Shown here: in pieces, positions 7,108-13,197 of the stretch | Position numbering within the stretch: the first letter of the stretch is position 1 | Layout: every line of letters starts with the position of its first letter | DNA from: CAZEDU01 sp964511185 | GTDB lineage: Bacteria > Myxococcota > Myxococcia > Myxococcales > Myxococcaceae | DNA length: 13,319 nucleotides | Direction: 5' to 3' | Assembly: GCA_964511185.1 (NCBI GenBank) | Contig: CAZEDU010000135.1 | Coordinates: forward strand, 1 to 13,319 | Translations under genes and position numbers: made by a program | Notes under the pieces: model-generated | The model's input: only the letters and a program-made list of their open reading frames with translations | Told to the model about the DNA's origin: nothing | Database searches by the model: none

Positions 7108-8439
7108 GTGGCACAACCTGTCAGTCCCGCGCGCAAGGCGCGCGTCCCGCTCGCTGAACGGATGCGTCCGCGATCCTTGGACGAGCTGGTGGGCCACGAG
7201 CCGCTGCTCGCGCCGAGCTCGTTCTTGAGGCGCGGGCTCGAGCAGCAGGACCTTCCCTCGATGGTCCTCTGGGGGCCGCCGGGGTCGGGCAAGACCACGC
7301 TCGCGCGGCTGCTGGGGCAGGCGCTGGGCTGGCGGTTGGTGGTGCTCTCCGCCGTGCAGGTGGGCGCGCCGGAGGTGCGCGAGGTCGCCCGCCTGGCGCA
7401 CCGCACCTGGCGCTTCGAGGACCGGCAGACGGCGCTCGTGCTCGATGAGATCCACCGCTTCAACCGGGCGCAGCAGGACGCGCTCCTGCCGCCGCTCGAA
7501 GACGGGACGCTCCGGCTCATCGGCGCCACGACGGAGAACCCGTCGTTCGCGCTCTCAAGCACGCTGCTGTCTCGGCTGATCGTGGTCGTGCTGCAGCCGC
7601 TCGCCGAGGCGCAGCTCGTCACCATCCTCCGCCGCGCGGTCGGCGACGAGCGGGGGCTGGGAGGCAAGGTCGAGGTCGACGACGCCATCCTCGCGGCCAT
7701 CGCGCGCAGCGCCGGCGGCGACGCTCGCAAGGCGCTCACGACCCTGGAGATCGCCGCGCGCGGCCGCAAGAAGCGGATCGACCGCGCCGATCTCTCCGAG
7801 GCCCTCCAGAAGAAGACCCTGCTCTACGAGAAGGGCGGCGACGTGCACTTCGCGGTCGTCTCGGCCTTCATCGAGTCGATGCGCGGCTCCGATCCGGACG
7901 CGGCGCTCTACTGGGCGATGCGGATGATCATGGCGGGGGAAGATCCCCGCTACGTGCTGCGCCGGATGATCGTCTTCGCCTCCGAGGACGTCGGCAACGC
8001 CGATCCGCGGGCGCTGGGCGTCGCGATCGACGCGCTGCACGCCTACGAGATGGTCGGCTTGCCGGAAGGGCTCCAGGCCATCGCGCAAGGCGTGACCTAC
8101 CTGGCGCTCGCGCCCAAGTCCGACGCCGTCACGCGCGCGCTGGTGGCGGCGCGGACCGCGGTCGATTCGCACGGCGCCGAGCCTGTGCCGATGCACCTGC
8201 GCAAGGCGGTCACGCCGCTGATGCGCCGGGTGGGGTATGGCGCCGGCTACGTGAACCCGCATCGACACCCGAGCGGCGTGCCGCCCCAGCAATACCTGCC
8301 CGAGCCGCTCGTGGGCGCGCGCTTCTACCAGCCTTCGACCAGCGGCCTGGAGCGCCAGCTCGCGCGGCGCCTCGCTCGCATCCGCGTGTTGCGCGGGAGC
8401 GCGCAAGGGGAGCTCCCGCTCGACGAGCCACCGCACTGA
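7108..8439 (+). CDS. rarA: Replication-associated recombination protein A (AAA+ ATPase)
   Basis: 443 residues from the GTG at 7108, close to the E. coli RarA/MgsA length of about 447. Walker A GPPGSGKT (56-63), Walker B ALVLDEIHRF (109-118), sensor 1 IGATTENPSF (about 138-147) and an arginine-finger motif LLSR (R156) are all present, followed by the helical lid and the C-terminal tetramerisation region (AMRMIMAGEDPRYVLRRMI, HLRKAVTPLM and GYVNPHRHP). RarA is a tetrameric ATPase that acts at stalled replication forks and single-strand/double-strand DNA junctions in the cytoplasm. The start is uncertain: the reading frame stays open to 6937, with an ATG at 6997 preceded by AAGG, but only residues from about PLAERMRPRSL are conserved in the family, so the GTG at 7108 fits best. 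It is the only plus-strand gene. Confidence 0.95.
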   Translation: MAQPVSPARKARVPLAERMRPRSLDELVGHEPLLAPSSFLRRGLEQQDLPSMVLWGPPGSGKTTLARLLGQALGWRLVVLSAVQVGAPEVREVARLAHRTWRFEDRQTALVLDEIHRFNRAQQDALLPPLEDGTLRLIGATTENPSFALSSTLLSRLIVVVLQPLAEAQLVTILRRAVGDERGLGGKVEVDDAILAAIARSAGGDARKALTTLEIAARGRKKRIDRADLSEALQKKTLLYEKGGDVHFAVVSAFIESMRGSDPDAALYWAMRMIMAGEDPRYVLRRMIVFASEDVGNADPRALGVAIDALHAYEMVGLPEGLQAIAQGVTYLALAPKSDAVTRALVAARTAVDSHGAEPVPMHLRKAVTPLMRRVGYGAGYVNPHRHPSGVPPQQYLPEPLVGARFYQPSTSGLERQLARRLARIRVLRGSAQGELPLDEPPH

Positions 8440-8459
8440 GCGGCCCAGAACGCGCTCAG
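8436..8459. terminator. Inverted repeat spanning two convergent stop codons
   Basis: A 7-bp perfect inverted repeat (CTGAGCG / CGCTCAG) with a 10-nt loop contains the TGA of rarA (8437-8439) in one arm and the TGA of the minus-strand barrel gene (8458-8456) in the other. Only 16 bases separate the two genes, so this is the only obvious candidate for a shared, bidirectional transcription end. There is no T-tract, so it is a weak terminator candidate. Confidence 0.4.
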
Positions 8460-9358
8460 AACACGCTGTACTGCAGGCTCGCCAGGAACGTCGGGCCGAC
8501 ATGCTGGGCGCCGAACAGGTGCGTGTAGAAAGGCACCTGCACCGTGCCGTGCAGCCACAGCTCGTCGACCAGCCCCACCTTGATCGAAGGCACCGCGGCG
8601 ATCACCAACCCACCGGTGCTGGGCAGCAGCGCGCCGGCGTAGAGATCGCGCGCCGCGTAGCGCCCGTCGACGCCGAGCCCGACCGCGAGCTTCTCGAGCA
8701 GCCGGTAGTCGCTCCTCAGGCTCCAGAGCGCCGCCGGGCCGTAGGTGTAGTCGTATGGGTTCTGGAGCCGCGCCTTGACCGAGAGCGCGGCGGTCCAGTT
8801 CCACGGGTCGGCGCGGTACGCGTAGAGCACGCCGCCGTTGAACCCGATCGCGCCGGTGCCGAGCTGCGCATGCTCCTCGAGGCGGAACCCGTCCTCCTGG
8901 GCCGCGTTGCTCCCCGTCGGCAGCGAGCTGCCCGCGGAGAGCGCGAGGGATTGGCGCCGCTGGTGCCGAATCGACGTGGACTCCCAGAGGAACACCCGCA
9001 CGCCCAGGTCGACGTCCCCCAGCCCGGTCTGCAGCGTCGGCGGGCCGCCGATCGCGCCGAAGCGCTTGCGGGTGATCGGCACCTGCGCGAGCAGCGTCAC
9101 GCTCTCCTTCGGGTTGAACGCGATCAGCGGCCGCAGCGTGAGCTGATCCACCCTGTCGGTGAGCGCTGGATCGTGATCGCTCTGCGCCTCGGCCGACAGC
9201 GCCTCGAAGTCGAGCGCGACGCGGACCTGGCCTTCGACGCCGCGCGCGTCGCCCGCGGAGGCGAGCGGATCGCCGCAGGTGCAGATCGAGCACGCGTCGG
9301 CCTTCGACGGAAGGAAGGCCGGCAACAGGAGCGCGAACGCCCAAATGGAGTGACGCAT
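8456..9358 (-). CDS. Outer-membrane barrel-type protein with N-terminal CxxCxCGDP motif
   Basis: 300 residues. The signal peptide (residues 1-22, ending in SKADA) is followed directly by CSICTCGDP with Cys23, Cys26 and Cys28, the only Cys cluster in the protein. The remainder alternates polar and hydrophobic residues with many Gly and aromatics, and ends in a terminal Phe (LQYSVF), the classic C-terminal signature of outer-membrane beta-barrels recognised by the BAM machinery. It may be a transporter-like barrel carrying a small metal- or redox-active N-terminal tag; the substrate is unknown. It is the last gene of the five-gene envelope operon, one base after the stop of the DUF3570 gene (TGACATG). 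It could instead be a lipoprotein at Cys23, but the Asp at -2 and Ala at -3 make a poor lipobox. Confidence 0.85.
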   Translation of the reverse strand: MRHSIWAFALLLPAFLPSKADACSICTCGDPLASAGDARGVEGQVRVALDFEALSAEAQSDHDPALTDRVDQLTLRPLIAFNPKESVTLLAQVPITRKRFGAIGGPPTLQTGLGDVDLGVRVFLWESTSIRHQRRQSLALSAGSSLPTGSNAAQEDGFRLEEHAQLGTGAIGFNGGVLYAYRADPWNWTAALSVKARLQNPYDYTYGPAALWSLRSDYRLLEKLAVGLGVDGRYAARDLYAGALLPSTGGLVIAAVPSIKVGLVDELWLHGTVQVPFYTHLFGAQHVGPTFLASLQYSVF

Positions 9359-9359
9359 G

Positions 9360-10547
9360 TCAGAACCCCCAGGTCATGCGGAGCGAGAAGATGTTGGCGC
9401 GCACGGTGCTGTTGAGCTGCCGGTACGACAGCGCCGAAAGCTCGTAGCCCGCGGCGAGCGTGAGCGCGTCGGACCAGCCCAACTTTCCGACCGGCGCCCA
9501 CTGCACCTCGACGGCGCCGACGTGCTCGGTCAGCGCGCCCAGGCGGGGATCTCCCGAGAGCAGGGCCGCCTTCGTGGCGTACACCGGCGCGTAGAACGTC
9601 GCGCCCGACTGCTGGTAGAGCCGGTACCGCAGCGACACCATCCCCGAGCGGCCCACCTCCTTGGCGAGCGCCGCCTCGGGGATGAGCGCGCCGACGCCCC
9701 AGGTGTCGAGATAGCCCCCCTGGCGCAGGTGCAGCGCGGTGCCGCCGCCGAGATGCCAAGAGAGCGCGAGGAACGCGGTCAGGCGATCGCGCGCGCCGGG
9801 CACGACCTCTGGAAACAGCGTCGACTGCACGCGCGCGCGGCGATACGGGCTGGAGAGCCGGCCCCACTGGTGCGTGCCGCCCACGCCGCCGCGCGCGACC
9901 AGCCGCGGGCTGAGCAGCTGCGAGACGGACGCGCCGACGGTGAGCCGGTCGTGCGTTCCGGGCCAGAGCGCGTCCTGGCCGGGCGGCGCGGTGAGCGGGT
10001 CGATGGTGTCATGGCCGAACCCGACGAAGGCGCCGACGTCGGTGTTCTGCTCGAAGAGCGAGAGCTCGCCCTGAAGCCGGCCGGACAACGAGCGGTAGTC
10101 CGGCTCGGTGCTGCCGCGCGCGACCGCGGTCCACCGGGCCGGCGCGCCGCGCCATTGATCGCGCCAGGTGGCGATTCCCATGCCCTCGAAGCGCCACTCC
10201 TCGGTGCGCGGCGACTCTCCCACCGCGATCACCGAGGCGCTGCTCACCACGTCCACGCCAGGGTGGCGATGGCCGGTCGGTTGCGCGCCGTCGTTGACGC
10301 GCGGCGCGGGCGGCGGCGGCGGATCGATCACGACCTGGTCCGCCAGCACCTGCACGGCCACGTCGAGCTTCCGCGTGGGCTGGTGCGAGCCGGACGCGCC
10401 CATGGTGAGCACGCGCAGGCCCGCCTCGTCCGAGTAGTAAAAGCCGTGCGTCTCCACCCGACTGCGCGACGCGCCCGCATCAACAGCGGGCGCGTGCGCG
10501 CAGCCGGCCAACAAGCCCAGCAGCGCGAGAGGGCAAAGCCGCGTCAC
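9360..10547 (-). CDS. DUF3570 family outer-membrane beta-barrel protein
   Basis: 395 residues. It matches the DUF3570 pattern along its length: VDVVSSASV (about 98), STEPDYRSLSGRLQGEL, GAFVGFGHDTIDP, VSQLLSPRLV, SSPYRRARVQ, RLTAFLALSWHL, LRYRLYQQSGATFYAPVY, and a C-terminal aromatic end (RMTWGF) typical of barrels. DUF3570 has no established function. It tends to occur with DUF4266, and that partner is present four genes upstream in this operon. Unusually, the signal ends in a good lipobox (GLLAGC, Cys16), so it may be lipidated. A poly-Pro run (VIDPPPPPAP) lies in an early loop. The GTG start at 10547 overlaps the previous stop as GTGA, which fixes the start and indicates translational coupling. 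Confidence 0.9.
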   Translation of the reverse strand: MTRLCPLALLGLLAGCAHAPAVDAGASRSRVETHGFYYSDEAGLRVLTMGASGSHQPTRKLDVAVQVLADQVVIDPPPPPAPRVNDGAQPTGHRHPGVDVVSSASVIAVGESPRTEEWRFEGMGIATWRDQWRGAPARWTAVARGSTEPDYRSLSGRLQGELSLFEQNTDVGAFVGFGHDTIDPLTAPPGQDALWPGTHDRLTVGASVSQLLSPRLVARGGVGGTHQWGRLSSPYRRARVQSTLFPEVVPGARDRLTAFLALSWHLGGGTALHLRQGGYLDTWGVGALIPEAALAKEVGRSGMVSLRYRLYQQSGATFYAPVYATKAALLSGDPRLGALTEHVGAVEVQWAPVGKLGWSDALTLAAGYELSALSYRQLNSTVRANIFSLRMTWGF

Positions 10548-11950
10548 GGCTTGGGGCCGACCTGATCGCTTGGGCCTTCGGCGTCACCGTACGAGGCGAT
10601 CGTCCGCGGGTTGGCCCGAACGGAGAGGGTCCGCGACACGGCCAGCGTCTGGGTGTCGATCTCGGTGATCGACGAATCGGCGTTGTTCACCACGAAGAAG
10701 CGCTCGCCGTCTCCGCTCAGCGCGTCCCCGTGATGGCCGCTGCTCGCCCCGGTCGGGATCGACGCGAGCTGCACCGGGTTGGCGGGATCGGTCACGTCGA
10801 CGACCAGCTGCTGCCGCACGCGCGCGGTCGCGACGCCGAAGCCGCCGGCCACGCCCACGAACAGCCGCTGCGCGTCGCGGGTGAAGACCAGGTGCCCCGG
10901 CTCGGTGGTCTCCTCGTCGGTGCCGGTGATCGCGGTGGTGCACCCCGGGCCGCGGTAGAGCAGGGGCAGCTCCTTCACCAGCGCGTCGGTCTGCGCGTCG
11001 ACGACCGCGAGCTGGCCGACCTGACAGGTCACCCCGCCGGCGCCTTCGCGCGGCTTCTCCTGCAGCGAGTAGACGTACCGGCCCGCAGGATGCGTCTTCG
11101 TGTATCCGGCGCCCGAGCCGGCCGTCGGGATGCGCTGGAGCGAAGGCGCGGGCAGATCCATGTCGATGACGGCGATCTCTCCGGACGCGGTGATCGAGCA
11201 GTAAGCCTTGCCGTTCACTTTCGCGGTCGCGCAGCCGTGCGGCGAGGGCGGCTGGCCGTTCTGGTAGGTGGGGTCGCAGGTCTTCGCCCGCGACGATCCG
11301 TCGAACCCGAGATCCTCAGCGCTCCACGTCTTCACCTCGGCGATCTGCGCGGGGTTCGAGTAGTCGTACACGCCGAAGACTTTGTCGCAGTCCCCGATGT
11401 TCGAGATGGCCGCGCGCTCGAGGCGCGTGCTGAACGTGCCTTTGTGGTGGCCGACGCCGAGCGCCACCTCGCCCACGGCGGTCAGCGGCGTCTCCTCGCT
11501 CGGGAGCTGGAAGAACGACGCGCTGTTCGTCGCCGCTGCGCCGCTCTGGCCATCGTTCATCGTCACCCAGTACTGCCGGCCGTTGCGCAGGGGCGTGATG
11601 AGCGAATGCACCGGCCGCACGGCGCCGTTGGTCGACGAGGGGAGCCGCGCGGTCACCAGCATGGTGCGGCCGTCCACGGCGAGCACCTCGTTTCGGCCGG
11701 TCAGGTTCAGGATCACCGTGCCGCCCTCCAACGCTTGCATGTCGACGGGCGACGCGACGTCGATCACCTCGCCGGGGAGCTCGTCGCCGGACGCGAGGTC
11801 GTAGGCGGTGAGCACGTCGTCGTGCGCCACGAAGAGGGTGTGGGTCATCAGCTCGGCGCTGGGACCGTTGGGGTTCGACGAACAGCCAAGGCCAATGCAG
11901 CCGGACAGCAGGAAGCTCAAGACAACGGAACGGGATGGCGAGGGTGACAT
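10544..11950 (-). CDS. YncE/YVTN-like beta-propeller lipoprotein with blade-start histidines
   Basis: 468 residues. The signal peptide has two candidate lipidation Cys (LLSGC, Cys18; GLGC, Cys23). The rest is a series of blade-like repeats of the pattern His-x(7-12)-Gly/Asp-x-Tyr/Phe-Val, then V-x-D/V-I-D, as in YVTN/YncE propellers. His occurs at the start of most blades: 115 (RPVHSLI), 168-169 (GVGHHKG), 238 (SPHGCA), 287 (TKTHPAG), 353 (EPGHLV), 406-407 (SSGHHGDALS). Five mature Cys (188, 225, 240, 251, 309, with 337 as a sixth) add further potential ligands. In nitrous oxide reductase a similar ring of blade-start His binds the CuZ centre, so a metal site is plausible but inferred. ATG at 11950 with GAGG 5 nt upstream; 134 bp separate it from the gene before. 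Confidence 0.88.
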   Translation of the reverse strand: MSPSPSRSVVLSFLLSGCIGLGCSSNPNGPSAELMTHTLFVAHDDVLTAYDLASGDELPGEVIDVASPVDMQALEGGTVILNLTGRNEVLAVDGRTMLVTARLPSSTNGAVRPVHSLITPLRNGRQYWVTMNDGQSGAAATNSASFFQLPSEETPLTAVGEVALGVGHHKGTFSTRLERAAISNIGDCDKVFGVYDYSNPAQIAEVKTWSAEDLGFDGSSRAKTCDPTYQNGQPPSPHGCATAKVNGKAYCSITASGEIAVIDMDLPAPSLQRIPTAGSGAGYTKTHPAGRYVYSLQEKPREGAGGVTCQVGQLAVVDAQTDALVKELPLLYRGPGCTTAITGTDEETTEPGHLVFTRDAQRLFVGVAGGFGVATARVRQQLVVDVTDPANPVQLASIPTGASSGHHGDALSGDGERFFVVNNADSSITEIDTQTLAVSRTLSVRANPRTIASYGDAEGPSDQVGPKP

Positions 11951-12084
11951 GAAAGCCTCGTGGAAAGAGTGGTCGAAAGAAGCGCTCGAAGCGGACAGGA
12001 CGCACGCGCGCGCAGCCCGGTCCCTCGATCGGAGCGACCGAGAGCGAGCACGACATGCTCAGCGGGGCTGAAGCGCGGCGCGCG
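11951..12084. other. Intergenic spacer within the envelope operon
   Basis: 134 bp separate the Cys/His-rich gene from the propeller gene, the only real gap in the five-gene block. A short G/C-only inverted repeat (GCGCGC at 12078-12083 and 12089-12094, 5-nt loop) straddles the preceding stop codon. I see no convincing promoter or terminator, so an internal promoter or mRNA processing here cannot be excluded. Confidence 0.4.
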
Positions 12085-12531
12085 TCAGGCGCGCGGCGGC
12101 GCTCGGGGAGGCGCGATGGCGCGCTCGAGCCGAAGCTGCGGCGGCGGGGGCCACCGCGAAGAGGTGAACGGCACGGCCTCGGGCGGATCGGCCCCTGTGA
12201 GCTCGAGCAGCGCGAAGACCACCAAGCTGGGATCGCTGCTGTCGCAGTGGTTGCGCCACCCGGTGTCCTCCGTCCGCTCGCTCGGCGGGGCCGTGGCCTT
12301 CATCGCCCGGTGGCAGGGCGGCAAGTCCGCGTCGAGCTCGTCGCCCGCCTCACCCGCGCTGGCGCGGTGGTGCGGGCAGTCGCAGGGCACCTCCGGGCCG
12401 TGCTTGCATTCGCAGCGGCCCTGCGAGAACGGCGAGCCGCCGTACGCCAAGAGGCCGCCGTGCGTGAGCAGGAGCACGAGCGCGACCCAGCGCCAGAACC
12501 GGCTCAGGCGATAGGCGCGCTTACTGAGCAC
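12085..12531 (-). CDS. Cys/His-rich membrane-anchored protein, likely metal-binding
   Basis: 148 residues. A basic N-terminus and one hydrophobic segment (about 14-31, WVALVLLLTHGGLLAYG) act as anchor or signal. The exported part then carries CECKHG (Cys40, Cys42, His44), CDCPHH (Cys50, Cys52, His54, His55), PPCH (Cys73, His74) and NHC (His95, Cys96), together a dense set of soft-metal ligands; the C-terminus is Pro/Arg-rich. I do not recognise a named family, but the spacing CxCxH...CxCPHH...PCH is a typical metal-ligand array. The GTG at 12531 overlaps the 3' end of the DUF4266 gene by 11 bases and has GGAGGAGG eight bases upstream, inside the codons of that gene's Gly-Gly-Gly-Cys motif. 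The frame stays open to an upstream ATG at 12570, but that would overlap more and lacks a comparable ribosome-binding site. Confidence 0.78.
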   Translation of the reverse strand: MLSKRAYRLSRFWRWVALVLLLTHGGLLAYGGSPFSQGRCECKHGPEVPCDCPHHRASAGEAGDELDADLPPCHRAMKATAPPSERTEDTGWRNHCDSSDPSLVVFALLELTGADPPEAVPFTSSRWPPPPQLRLERAIAPPRAPPRA

Positions 12532-12736
12532 AGCCGCAGCCTCCTCCGGGCGCGCTCCCCGGAAGCCCACCCGCGGTCCGCGACTCGACCAGCTTGCTGC
12601 GGTAGGCGCCGGTGATCGGGTCCTCTCCCAACCCGACGGTCATGCTGGGCGACGCGAGCGTGCTTCGCTCGGCGGGCCGAACGTTCGCGCAGCCGAGCGC
12701 CAGCACGGACAAGCTGAAGAGGAGCAGCCCTCGCAC
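12521..12736 (-). CDS. DUF4266 small lipoprotein ending in a GGGCGC motif
   Basis: 71 residues. The signal peptide ends in a good lipobox (VLALGC, Cys16). The mature protein shows the DUF4266 hallmarks: CANVRPAERSTLASPSM near its start, ESRTAGG in the middle, and GGGCGCAQ at the end. DUF4266 proteins are small lipoproteins of unknown function that co-occur with DUF3570; here the DUF3570 gene is three genes downstream. The twin Cys at the C-terminus are good candidates for metal or thiol chemistry. The start is a GTG at 12736 with AAAGG six bases upstream, which gives the usual family length; an upstream in-frame start at 12802 would add a basic stretch before the signal peptide. It is the first gene of the envelope operon. 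Confidence 0.88.
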   Translation of the reverse strand: MRGLLLFSLSVLALGCANVRPAERSTLASPSMTVGLGEDPITGAYRSKLVESRTAGGLPGSAPGGGCGCAQ

Positions 12737-12804
12737 GCGGCACCTTTTAACGACGCAGCCACGTCGAGCGCAACGTCTCGCGAGGCCTCGCCTTAAAAGC
12801 ACCG
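12737..12804 (-). promoter_or_regulatory. Probable promoter/operator region of the envelope operon
   Basis: 68 bp between the unknown 100-residue gene and the DUF4266 start. It contains two overlapping perfect palindromes, CTCGCGAG (12777-12784) and GCGAGGCCTCGC (12780-12791), 40-55 bases before the start, and outside them CTTTTAA (12744-12750) and its inverse TTAAAAG (12793-12799). A regulator-binding site is plausible. A promoter here would make the operon independent of the upstream gene. The -10/-35 positions are not clear. Confidence 0.4.
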
Positions 12805-13107
12805 CTAATGGACGGCGGCAGCCGCGGAGATCGCGGGCATCATCGGCAGCGTCTGGCGAACCGACCGGCGGACCTCGCCGTGGGTGCCGGGCGCGAACGT
12901 CCGCACGCAGCCGAGGATCTTCGGCAACGCCTGCTCGACGTTCACCTTCACGTAGACGGTGATGGTGCCGTCGTCGTTGACGCGCGCGCTGACGACCTCG
13001 TCCATCACGCTCAACTTGGTCATCAACAGGTCCACGCCGACCTGAAGGGCGGGGGCCTTTGTCTCACGCTTGAACAGCTTGGTGAACAGATCGCGGAAGG
13101 GGTCCAT
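12805..13107 (-). CDS. Small hypothetical protein
   Basis: 100 residues, no signal peptide or membrane segment, so probably cytoplasmic. It begins MDPFRDLFTKLFKRETKAP, amphipathic and basic. The central part has alternating strand-like sequence (VNDDGTITVYVKVNVEQAL), and the C-terminus is Ala-rich. One Cys (in KILGCVRTF). I do not recognise the family. The start is uncertain: GAGGAG lies 14 bases before the ATG at 13107, which is far, and only 2 bases before an in-frame TTG at 13119; a stop codon lies just upstream of that. Coding bias and the intact frame support a real gene. It lies between the MYXO-CTERM gene and the envelope operon on the same strand; 68 bp with palindromes separate it from DUF4266, so it may or may not be co-transcribed. 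Confidence 0.7.
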   Translation of the reverse strand: MDPFRDLFTKLFKRETKAPALQVGVDLLMTKLSVMDEVVSARVNDDGTITVYVKVNVEQALPKILGCVRTFAPGTHGEVRRSVRQTLPMMPAISAAAAVH

Positions 13108-13197
13108 GGCGTCGTGCAACTCTCCTCAGAAGAGTTATCGACCCCATCGGCGCGAAGTTCCGTGATCGAAGGCCCGCTGCGCGTCTTTCGTGCCAGC

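Noticed and set aside
7555..8502. 315-codon minus-strand frame inside rarA
   Set aside because: rarA on the plus strand has Walker A, Walker B, sensor 1 and the conserved C-terminus; the antisense frame is a shadow.
9357..11947. Long plus-strand open frames over the DUF3570 and propeller genes
   Set aside because: They lack recognisable motifs and conflict with clear family matches on the minus strand.
11951..12056. Upstream extension of the propeller gene region as a separate small gene
   Set aside because: The open frame is out of phase with the propeller gene, has no ribosome-binding site and no recognisable sequence.
12744..12773. TTGCGC and TTAAAA with a 17-base spacer before the DUF4266 gene as a sigma-70 promoter
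   Set aside because: Each hexamer matches the consensus at only three of six positions, and the -10 would overlap the Shine-Dalgarno, leaving almost no leader.
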